From Isoetes taiwanensis (Eukaryota > Streptophyta > Lycopodiopsida > Isoetales > Isoetaceae): DNA of 64,000 nt. The translations under genes and the position numbers were made by a program. Under the pieces are notes generated by a model. It did not search any database and was not told the origin of the DNA. It was given only the letters and a program-made list of their open reading frames with translations. Positions 55,664-64,000 of the stretch are shown one piece after another. The stretch spans positions 8,038,811 through 8,102,810 of the forward strand of contig JAJEKV010000002.1 in NCBI GenBank assembly GCA_021234155.1, read 5' to 3'. Positions within the stretch are counted from its first letter, which is position 1. Every line of letters starts with the position of its first letter.

Positions 55664-55936
55664 CAGGAGCTCCTTACTGCACTTGCTGCTGCTGTGAGCT
55701 TGGAAGCAAAAGTAGAGGTACTGTTAAACTTTGTCCTTCTCTTCTTTACCATCAGAAGTAGGCATCCATTTTTTTTATTTTATAAAGATATGATCAAAAC
55801 ATTCACTCTACTGATTGAAGCGTTGCTTTTCTTGCCAATATGCACCTTCCTTGAAGAATAAACTGTCAGCACAGAAATTAGGAGAACATTATGTAGCTAT
55901 TTGACGGACCCGTGTGATGGAAATTGTTTCTTTCAG
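55664..55936 (+). pseudogene. Otubain N-terminal exons, right arm, unit 2
   Basis: Same as 36,137-36,404: ELLTALAAAVSLEAKVE exon, then YAPSLKNKLSAQKLGEHYVAI, TGA, RTR and DGNCFFQ in a shifted frame. The TGA is shared with unit 1. Confidence 0.55.
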
Positions 55937-56375
55937 GAGCAATAAAATAGATTTTAGACTTTTTTTTTTTTAAATCGGGCTTCCGCTCTAAATATGATGA
56001 ATGAATGTACCTGAAGGATTATAATAAATGAAGCATGAACAAGATTATCCTATATCTCGAAACGTTTTATCACGAGGAAGGCTTTACGAAGCTGATGCAA
56101 ACTACAAGAATGTCTAGACTACAAGGAAGGAGGATAATGTCTACCTTAATCAACACCACAAGGTGCTCTTCTTTGCTCCAATGATCGGATAATATGCAAG
56201 TGCCCTATTGACAAAGAGGCTGACATTTATTCAGATTCTGTTATCACTTTCCTGCCAGGTTTCCTCTGCGAACCCTAAGCTCCCCAAAATCGCGTTGTTG
56301 TGTAGTATGAACAAGATTATCCTAGCACCTAGCACCTGTTCTTTCAAAAATCCGTCGACTGTCAAACCTTAAGCT

Positions 56376-57120
56376 CCATTGTCAGCTGGAGCATTATATT
56401 TGGAGCTGTTTACAGTTCATAATTCCCTTGATTGCATAAAAGGGTCATACCTGTATACTGTCTTCCTCAGACTCATATTCCTCGTCCATTTGTATATATA
56501 GGACCCCTTGATTAAACTGGTTACCTCCCTTGTAATATCCAGTTTGTTTTCGATTAAAACTACTACTTTTTCTGGAAGCAAATCTCGGATTTCCATCATA
56601 GCCTCTTTTGGTTTCATAACCTCTTCCGCTACCCCGTCTGTCCATATTTAGGGCTCCAAGTTTTACAGAGTTTTCACACCACTCTAATTCGTTCCTCAGA
56701 CCCGACAGCGCCCAAGCTTCTTCTGAGTTTAAGGAATCACAACTATCATTTGAGTCCATGCTCATTTTCACGAAACGTCCCAAGCTTTGCCCGGGAAAAT
56801 AAAAACTGCTTTAATTCTATACTGCAAGGCAGATCTCACTGCCACGAAAGAAGGGGAGAATATTTCTGCACCTTAAAGTTTTACCTTGGGACGGGCTCCC
56901 GATAATAAATACCTTCTACTTTCCTCTGAATACTATCACAGACGAAAAAAAGGAAATCTATACCACCAATTAAATTTATTTCAATATTCCCCTAACAGGT
57001 TTTGAGGTGGTTAAATACTTGCATTTGTATGCATGAAAGACTACCCCATATTGGTCGTAATTAAACTATCATTAAGCTCTAGTGCTACTTACTATATTTT
57101 TTGCCCTTAACAACATCTTA
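56376..57120. other. Unique right flank; minus-strand frame 56,445-56,783
   Basis: Sequence outside the duplication. On the minus strand 112 codons are open (MGRFVKMSMDSNDSCDSLNS..., EEAWALSGLRNELEW, then Gly/Arg/Ser/Asn-rich RGSGRGYETKRGYDG). It is hydrophilic and low-complexity with no recognised domain. Candidate splice signals exist, so it could be an exon. Function unknown. Confidence 0.3.
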
Positions 57121-57130
57121 CTTTTAGAAA

Positions 57131-57131
57131 G

Positions 57132-57160
<29 letters not shown>
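57131..57160. repeat. Poly(A) run
   Basis: About 30 uninterrupted A residues (57,131-57,160), preceded by GAAAG. No LINE or SINE body was recognised on either side, so it may be a simple homopolymer or the tail of an old retroposon. Confidence 0.7.
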
Positions 57161-57162
<2 letters not shown>

Positions 57163-59184
57163 AGAAAAAAGGCGCAATAGGAGGCTTGGGCAGTTTTAGG
57201 CTTGAATTTAGTTTTGCATTTGAATAGGTGCCTGGCAAGTTCCAAAGCCTCAAATAGCTTTGATGTGGAGGAAAAAAGGGTAGTACTCTTTGAGTTCATG
57301 TGCATCAATGGAGCTAATTTTATTATGTGAAAATACACTAGTCATCATAAGCTAGAGAGTTCCATGAGATAAATTTGATAACTTTTGCAATATTCCTGTC
57401 TACTATATTTGTATTTGATAGCACAAAATATATTCTTGACATCCATATCAAGCATACATAAGAATAGCAAGGGGCATGTGTCAAATTAGAGCATGTTGAG
57501 TGCAAAATTAAGAACATGATTTCATATCTAGTTTCCAGAACATTGAAAACAAATGAATACTTCAAAAATGTCCTTGATAAAAGTCTAAGAATCTAAAAAT
57601 TGCTTGGCTACTACACTGCCATGGAAGAAAAATAAAAGATATAATCATTGATATCTAGGATCACAAATATAAGATAAAATGAGGTCTACGCTAAACCAGG
57701 GTAGAGCATCAAAAGATAATAGAAGGATATCAAATGTAACTAGAAATGAAATTTTTAATTTGTTTGATCTTACATAAGATTTCTATATCTTAGTTCTAAA
57801 CCGAAGGATAATTCACTTGAGAAGCAAAATTCTACACATAAGCTTGAGATATATTTCATCATGTTGCGCTACCATTATAGACAACCAAACAAATAAGCAT
57901 TAAAGCTTTAACCAAGGTCGAGAATGAATTAAGATGTCATGGTAATACTTGATTTCCTTAGATGTAGAAGAAATGTGATTCTGTACAATCTGAAGTTGAG
58001 AAGGTTCCGAAAAAGGCCATAACAAAATCTAACCAGTCTAGAATCCCAGATGTGTCCATTCTAGGATTGTCAAAACTACTATATATAACTTGCATAAAAA
58101 GAAAATTAGCCATAATGGAATTATATCAATGCTGCCATCTACCACTTCATAATCAACAAGCCTAAATGTTCAGTTCCCGGATCACAATATATATTTTAAA
58201 CGAGGTGCATCCTATACTACCAAAATCGTCGGAAATGTCAATCCTACAGCCCAAATCGTATCTTCACTTATGGTTATTTATGATTGGAGCACCTATGATT
58301 TTGAAATATGAAATACGAGTTCGCCTAAGGTTTTAATAGTATATCGAATCTGTATATGTTTTCGCCTAAGATTTTAGAATATGAATTATGGGGTCTTGAG
58401 TCTCTACCAAAATAGCTCAATGTCTTAATAAAACTACTTTGACCAATATAACCAGTGAGGTAACATGATTATTTTTTATATTAAATCTATGTTTTTTGCA
58501 CTTTGTAGCATCAACATATGTGATGCAAACCAAAAATAATGAAGGTTTCTTCCATCTTCGTTTTTGCAACAATGAAATGCGACCGGATAGGCAGAACTTA
58601 GAATGAGAAGCTTGGCCATTGGTGCCCGAGCAAGAAGAAATACCAATAAAAATGCAGCAGAAAAACTTCCTCTAGTGGTTTTGTATTTTCAAACTTGCTA
58701 ATCATGGCATATAGAACTGAGATGTTTGCATCAGAGGAAAAGATGCAGAGATGAGGTTACTGAGAGCTTTTCTATGATTACCTCCAAAATTTTCAGAATA
58801 AACATAAACCTGTGTATGAGCATCAAACAGAGCCGTCGGAAAACTCCAGTGGATGATTTGAAGTCGGACCTACAGCCATGGGACAAAATAAAATTTCCAA
58901 GAAAAAAATGCTACACAAAATTATTTCTATGCTCCTGGAATTCCAAACGTTTTGTACCATGCCCGAGCATGTACGACACTTGAAAAGGCAATGATTCTAT
59001 GCTGTCTGAATTCTTAACGTTCTGTACCATGTCTAAGTATTAATACAACACTTGAGAAGGCAAGGCAAATCTCGTCAATGGCGATACTCCTTTGCTGTGA
59101 TGCTCCCCACTAAATATACGATGCCCGGTCGTACATCTCGTAGGAAATCCCCCATCCAGCCCTATGGCCGCATGGGCCCTCCAT
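57161..59184. other. AT-rich intergenic DNA with one local tandem repeat
   Basis: No gene recognised. At about 58,925-59,065 a ~75-bp segment is imperfectly duplicated: TTCTATGCT(C/G)..TG(A)ATTC...ACGTT(T/C)TGTACCATG(C/T)C, then ACACTTGA(A/G)AAGGCAA, occurs twice in tandem. Confidence 0.5.
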
Positions 59185-59803
59185 CTATCCCGCACCCAAG
59201 ATATCCCCAGTGCAGGAAGGGGACACGGAGGTGCCTTGATGCCCTTTCCCTATGGGCTTCTATAACAGCGGAAGCATAACATAACGTCAACACTAACAGT
59301 AAATAATACAATCAACAATCACATCCATACTACTAAAGATACATCAAAGATGCCAACATGCCGTAAAACATATGAGCTCCTACCCAGGCTCAGACTCGTA
59401 AGATAAGTAGTCTGACAGCATGGCCTCAAGATAGAGCAGACCGAGATATGGCAATGGCGGGGCTGGCTATAGACAATGGCTAGGGTTGACCACTCTATCT
59501 GCCCCTCCTGTGCATACTTTATAGACAACAGAGAGGTCAATCATCACGATTTTATTCCCTTAGGTTCTGAAGCTTCTAATCAACAAGTCACACCATCGGT
59601 ACTTCTTCTTTATCGCCCTGGACATTATGATATTCTATACCCAAAGGTGCATTTGTAAATTTATGATTGATTGAGTGTAATTCACATGGATTGCTCAACA
59701 AAGCTGGGCCCATTGTATATTATTAGTAATTGGCATTTGGGAGTTTTTCTGACTGAATATGCTTGAGAAGGTCCGAGTTCTCCTTTGGTTTTTGTTTTTT
59801 GTT
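59185..59803 (-). repeat. Extra copy of the otubain-exon / LTR-like block
   Basis: Inverted relative to 21,790-22,380 and directly repeated at 60,195-60,836. Contains the CACCTCCGTGTCCCC, GTGGTCAACCCTAGCCATT and otubain-exon segments. It joins truncated copia LTR sequence at about 59,830. Confidence 0.8.
59533..59658 (+). pseudogene. Isolated otubain terminal exon (copy 3b)
   Basis: 42 open codons: EVNHHDFIPLGSEASNQQV..., LLLYRPGHYDILYPKVHL, stop. The conserved His of NHHDF and the YRPGHYDILYPK tail are intact. This copy keeps the EVN form seen in the 14.5 kb pseudogene exon, whereas 21,901 and 60,563 have EIN. Confidence 0.65.
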
Positions 59804-59829
59804 AAATGCGATGTTTTTTTCTGGCTGAA

Positions 59830-60086
59830 ACATGCTATATGTTTTATCTCTAATACAGTTTCGCATTAAAACCATAAAAGGTTTAATGCCATCAAAAAGC
59901 AAATAAAGGTTAAAGGTTAGACCATTGAACCTATATTAGTTAAACCAAAGGAACTTCGATATCAAAACCAAAGAGCTTGATCTTTGTCTTCTTAACCTAG
60001 TCTTCTCAACCTCAGATATGTTTCAAATATTGAACCTCAAACTTGCATTCATGAGATCAACACATCATGACATGATTCGGACAACA
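59830..60086 (-). repeat. Truncated copia LTR at the shared insertion site
   Basis: The first 257 bp of the copia LTR, inverted, starting at 60,086 (GACAACA is the complement of TGTTGTC) next to AAATA (complement of the TATTT target). It breaks at GCATGT, where the tandem units continue TGTCTAT. Confidence 0.88.
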
Positions 60087-60194
60087 AAATATAAAGGCTA
60101 TATTCACATACATACAACATTATATAGCCTTAACAAGTCTTACACTATAATAACATAATAATGTATTTAGAAGTTACAAATTAAGATAAAATCT

Positions 60195-60836
60195 TATAAC
60201 TCCATCTATCCCGCACCCAAGATATCCCCGGTCTTTGAAGGGACACCTGAGGTGCCTTGGCGCTTCCCCTATGGGCTTTCTATAACAGAAGGAAGCATAA
60301 CATAACGTCGGCACTAACAGTAAATAATACAATCAACTACCTTGAAGGATAGCACATCCATACTACTAAAGATACATCAAAGATACCAACATGCCGTAAA
60401 ACATATGAGCTCCTACCCGGTGTTCGCATCGTAAGGTAAGTAGGCCCATACCGGGCCTCAGGATAGAGCAGACCGAGATATGGCAATGGCGGGGCTGGCT
60501 ATAGACAATGGCTAGGGTTGACCACTCCATCCGCCCCTCCTGTGCATACTTTATAGACAACAGAGATCAATCATCACGATTTTATTCCCTTAGATTCTGA
60601 AGCTTCTAATCAACAAGTCACACCATCGGTAGTTCTTCTTTATCGCCCTGGACATTATGATATTCTATACCCAAAGGTGCATTTGTAAATTTATGATTGA
60701 TTGAGTGTAATTCACATGGATTGCTCAACAAAACTGTGCCCAATGTATATTATTAATAATTGGCATTTGGGATGAAGTTTTTGTGACTGAATATGCTTGA
60801 GAAGGTCCAGTGCTCACTGGGTTTTTGTTTTTTGTG
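60195..60836 (-). repeat. LTR-like block and 3' flank within copy 3
   Basis: Counterpart of 21,750-22,400, directly repeated with 59,185-59,803. The two blocks are separated by the truncated LTR and its left flank. Confidence 0.8.
60563..60688 (+). pseudogene. Isolated otubain terminal exon (copy 3a)
   Basis: 42 open codons EINHHDFIPLDSEASNQQV..., VVLLYRPGHYDILYPKVHL, stop: same peptide as at 21,901-22,026. Orphan exon with no other otubain exon nearby on this strand. Confidence 0.65.
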
Positions 60837-61559
60837 CAGCGTTTGTTACGAACTACAAAAATCTGTAAGATTCAAAGGTAACATTTGTTGTGAACAACAC
60901 ATGAAAGTAAGCGATGCCTCTCCTATAATAAATATCACCTCTTTTGCGCACTTTAGGTTAAAGCCAAGCCATCCAATTCTAATATACCATGTAATGATTG
61001 GAGAAGTGTTGGAGCTTAAATGATGCATAAAACTTTATCTGATTACTGGGAAGTGGGAAAACTGGGAAGTGCATAAAACTTTACTCCCAAAACAACAATA
61101 TCACTGGGAAGTGGGAAGGTTGTACATGAGATAGAATTTTGCATGAACTAAAGGACCACTTTACTTGTAGATATAAGATGAAAGTTATATTACAAAGAAA
61201 CAAGAATACAAGAGATCATATGCTTGTAGAATTTAAGAAATGATTAACAGTATTTAATAGGAAAAAAAATTAATATTGTTTGTGCCAACTCTGCATGGCT
61301 TCCCTTGAACGCTCAAAAAATTCATCGAAAATTCATCAAAGGCTCTAGAATTTAAGAAAGTTACATCTAGAGCACAAAGAATACATACAAAATATTAGTC
61401 ATGACTTATAACGGTTTTCAAGTTGCAAAATGTGGCAAAATGGCATACAAGATATCATTCATGACTTATAATGGTTTTCCAAAATGGGCCGAATTGCAAA
61501 GTGGCATGGTTATGTACATGGTCATTTTCACTTTATAACCTCTATTTTAATCACAATTA

Positions 61560-62379
61560 TTATTTACAAGATATGGCTAGAGAGTTATAATCTTGTCTCA
61601 AGCCATAGATAACACCACCGTATGAGTCCAATAAATGATCCTTTTCTTTCAACTTGTCGAATGCACAAGCAGTGATGAAGCTGTCAAACCCTGCATGATG
61701 GCAAAGACCATGTTTCTCGACCCCTAAGCTTTGGGCCACATTACTTAAGCTTCCATATATATGACACCCAAACTTTGTCATATACTTCACATCACATCTC
61801 AATGGAAAGTACACATCTAAGAGCTCAAAAAATCTTTTTGCAAATATGGTAAATCTTGGCAAGAGAAGAGCTTGAGCAAATATGCAATGTCGTATGCGCC
61901 ACTAAAAAGTCACCCATCTGTGGCTCCCGTCGGAAAGAAACATATGATTATCAAAGAGGCGTCTTGCAAATACGTCATGGCATATACCATGTTGTTGAAG
62001 AGCATCAAAATTGATGCCATTCTGCCATAGGAAGTCGATGGAGTCATCGGAATAGTCATCCACATCCAGATCAAATTGGAAGTTAAATTCCCAGGTAATG
62101 GGCCAAGATTTACCGTGATCATCAAAGAAGGTGAGACCCAGTTGGATGATTTTGAGCATGTTAACATTTTCTCGCAAGGTAGGATAATGCAGGAGAGGCC
62201 CTTGCTCATGTGGCTAGGAGGTAGCACGACAACTCCTGGGAATTCAATGTCAACTGCAATGTTAGGGTAGTGCTTGTAAATGCTAGAGACGTAACTCAAT
62301 TCCTGATCCAAATTTGTAGCCCATACTGATCTGATATTAGGTGCTCGAATGCTCTTGACACTTCCTAAGGGGAAGCCAT
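61560..62379 (-). pseudogene. CAF1-like protein, inverted third copy, frameshifted
   Basis: The same CAF1-family ORF read on the minus strand from ATG 62,379, broken by three single-base differences: CCCC instead of CCCCC near the start (about 62,370), TTTTT for TTTT after GTGAC (about 61,908), and loss of C in GATTTCTTTGAG (about 61,832). Between the breaks the sequence matches the intact copies, including all catalytic motifs. Two of the three changes are length changes in single-base runs and could be sequencing errors; if so this copy would be intact. Confidence 0.75.
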
Positions 62380-62811
62380 GACAAAAAAAAGTTAATGATT
62401 TTAGAAGCGGCAGAAAAAAGCGCTAAGAAGTTAATGATTTTAGAAGCCGATGAGGCACCTGGAGTTAAATATCTAAGATAAATGCATGAGGCACCTGAGT
62501 TAAATATCTGCATTTCTCATTTTTGTTAACAAAAAGGTAAATTTCAACCTTTTTGTAGATGAAATATGCATTTTGCCTTTTCTGGGTTGCGAGGGGCAGA
62601 GGTCCGGGTCCGGGGCAGAGGTCCGGGTTGGTAGTGCGAGGGTAGAGGTCCGGCGCCAAAGGCGAGGAAGCCTTGAATCTGTTTCATCGCTTGCTTAACG
62701 CCTTGGACATCCTTGATGCAGTTTGCCTTGATCTGGAGTTTTTTGCATTCTACGCTTGCTCGTAAGTGTTGAAAGCTCCAGAAGCAAAAAAGAGTGAGAT
62801 TTTGGATCTTC

Positions 62812-63874
62812 TTAAACCGCCAAATGGACATGCCCTTTCTCCAGTTCTGCAGCTTTAACCTCCGATTTACCAGCTTTTTCAACAGAGGCGCGAAGATTTG
62901 CTTCCAACACGGACAGCTCGCCCTTAGTCTTTGCTAATTTGGTACGTATATCTGCTTCTTTACTCTGGGTTGTATCATATTTTGTTTTTAACTCTGCAAT
63001 TTGAGCTTCCAAGTAAGAAACGTTGCTTTTAGCTTGGGCCAACTCTGCCTCCGTTGTATCAGATTTATCGGAGGCTCCTTTTAGGAACTGTTCAAGCTGA
63101 GAGATCTTTTCTGTGTGCTCCTCTAACTCTTTTTTAAGCTCGCACAATTTACTTTCTACTGTCTCAGCTTTTAGAGAGGATACTTTCAGCAGTTCTTCAA
63201 GCTTAGAGATCTTTTGTTCAGCTGCTGCAAGGGAACCGAGTTGCATTTCCGACTGGCCTGTTGCTTTTGAGAGTTGGGTTTCTAAGTCTGTCACTTTGCT
63301 CTCTGTTGTATTAGCTTTTCCAACAATGGCTTGAAGTGAGTTTTCTAGCTCCACAACCTTATTTTTCAAAGTGGACACACATTCTTTCTCTTGGGCTAGT
63401 TTCGCCTCAAACTCTGTTACCATAGCGACCCTAAGCTTTGTGGCTGACACATGAAGTTCTGTTTCTAACTGCTTTCGGCTTTAGATAATTTATCCCCTAC
63501 CTCATTTACTAAGCCCTCTGCTGTTTCAATTTTAGTGCCTGAAGCCGTAATCTTTGCTTGCAGCTCACATATGGTATTACTAGATTCACTGAGTTTGGTT
63601 TCTAATTCACTCAGCACATGCTCTGCTGTACTTGTTTTTGCAATATGTTCTTCCAGCTTAGAAGCTTTGGTACTAAAGGACATCATTGCTCCATTCTTAC
63701 CTATTCCGCTACAGCACGATTCTTGCATACAATACCTGAGCAATCTGGTAGCTTTTGAAGCACCTGAGAAAAGAGGTAAGAAAAGAGGATAGAGAAGATA
63801 TCCTGCAAAAAGCTTCCTAAGAGCCTTACTATCATGAACATGTCTTTCATTTTTATCACACTTGCTCCAACCAT
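62812..63874 (-). pseudogene. Coiled-coil protein, inverted third copy, broken
   Basis: Minus-strand counterpart of 18,683-19,777. About 55 bp are missing near 63,765 (the AAAAGATATCC...CCAGAATC segment), and an 11-bp deletion near 63,472 (GGTATCACAGC in the intact copy) shifts the frame between KAESS and the rest. From 63,450 to 62,812 the coiled coil is open (ETV, KLCELKKELEEHTEKISQLE, VSYLEAQIAELKTKYD). The C-terminus differs: AAELEKGHVHLAV then stop, instead of AAELEIE. Confidence 0.65.
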
Positions 63875-64000
63875 CTTTGGACTGGACCAGACTGATGTTA
63901 CAAAGGATCGTAATCTCCTTTTTTCAGGCAAACACACTATATGTGGAGGGATATCTCAGGAATAACGTTAGTGGAGCACCCATGAAATATGTAGCCAGAT

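Larger units (their letters stand above)
53341..56290 (-). repeat. Arm repeat, inverted copy, unit 2
   Basis: Counterpart of 33,870-36,760. It includes two segments (about 46 bp and 33 bp near 55,300 and 55,410) missing from unit 1. One of them, CATTATAATGGCTTTTTGCATTGG-like sequence, is also present in the left arm at about 16,680, so unit 1 suffered deletions. Confidence 0.8.
36842..56375 (+). repeat. Tandem segmental duplication, unit 2 (~19.5 kb)
   Basis: Second copy of the unit. It ends at TCAAACCTTAAGCT (56,375), then diverges into unique DNA (CCATTGTCAGCTGG). Unit 2 has about 46 bp (near 55,300-55,345) and about 33 bp (near 55,405-55,440) absent from unit 1. Confidence 0.95.
59830..64000 (-). 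repeat. Third copy of the unit's left part, inverted
   Basis: Reverse complement of about 18,570-22,760: coiled-coil ORF, CAF1-like ORF, otubain exon, LTR-like repeat and the first 257 bp of the copia LTR, in that order. It continues past the window end. Because it includes the copia LTR at the identical insertion site, it arose after the copia insertion. Confidence 0.92.

Overview
This is nuclear DNA from a land plant. The evidence is a Ty1/copia element primed by initiator-Met tRNA, a plant-type LINE with a zf-RVT domain, a Ty3/gypsy fragment, a DUF7869 (transposase-like) relic, and remnants of plant-like host genes: a CAF1-family deadenylase, an otubain (OTUB1-family) deubiquitinase and a coiled-coil protein. 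The repeat style, and LINE and DUF7869 types that I associate with seed-free plants (ferns, lycophytes, mosses), make a fern or lycophyte plausible, but the sequence does not prove it. No ordinary gene-dense region is present; almost everything is repeat-derived or broken.

Layout. 1-2,083 is one copy of a dispersed repeat arm carrying coiled-coil coding sequence, fused at its right end to an LTR-like repeat (2,084-2,660). 2,660-13,800 is largely non-repeated within the window: a small intact 80-codon gene with a broken tandem paralogue (3.87-4.7 kb), a minus-strand DUF7869 pseudogene (4.86-7.3 kb), a degenerate ~33-bp minisatellite built on CGCGATC (9.49-9.72 kb), and sequence I cannot identify. 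14.5-16.4 kb holds a minus-strand otubain-like pseudogene with several recognisable exons. From 17,411 to 56,375 there is a head-to-tail duplication of a ~19.4-19.5 kb unit (17,411-36,841 and 36,842-56,375) whose junction shows AAGCT microhomology. The window ends with unique AT-rich DNA (56.4-59.18 kb) and then a third, inverted and damaged copy of the unit's left part (59.8-64.0 kb, running off the end).

Each ~19.4 kb unit contains, left to right: part of an arm repeat; a coiled-coil ORF; an intronless CAF1-like ORF with all DEDDh catalytic residues; a lone otubain terminal exon on the minus strand; a ~9.6 kb Ty1/copia element with TATTT target duplications; an LTR-like non-coding block; and an inverted arm repeat carrying a second coiled-coil fragment and otubain N-terminal exons. 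The copia element is dead and serves as a host for three later insertions: a 5'-truncated LINE (2.25 kb, 13-bp target duplication, poly(A)), an antisense Ty3/gypsy RT/RNase H fragment (~0.64 kb), and a 1.37 kb TG...CA element with a CTGAC target duplication. All three lie at identical sites in both units, so the order of events is copia, then the nested insertions, then the tandem duplication.

The CAF1 + coiled-coil + otubain-exon block, present three times in both orientations, looks like a captured-gene module spread by segmental duplication or by a large non-autonomous element. Comparison of the two units also shows discordances concentrated at CAG/CTG trinucleotides in patches that alternate between copies. 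This is best explained by methylation-linked consensus error in long reads, so many frameshifts listed here may not be real.
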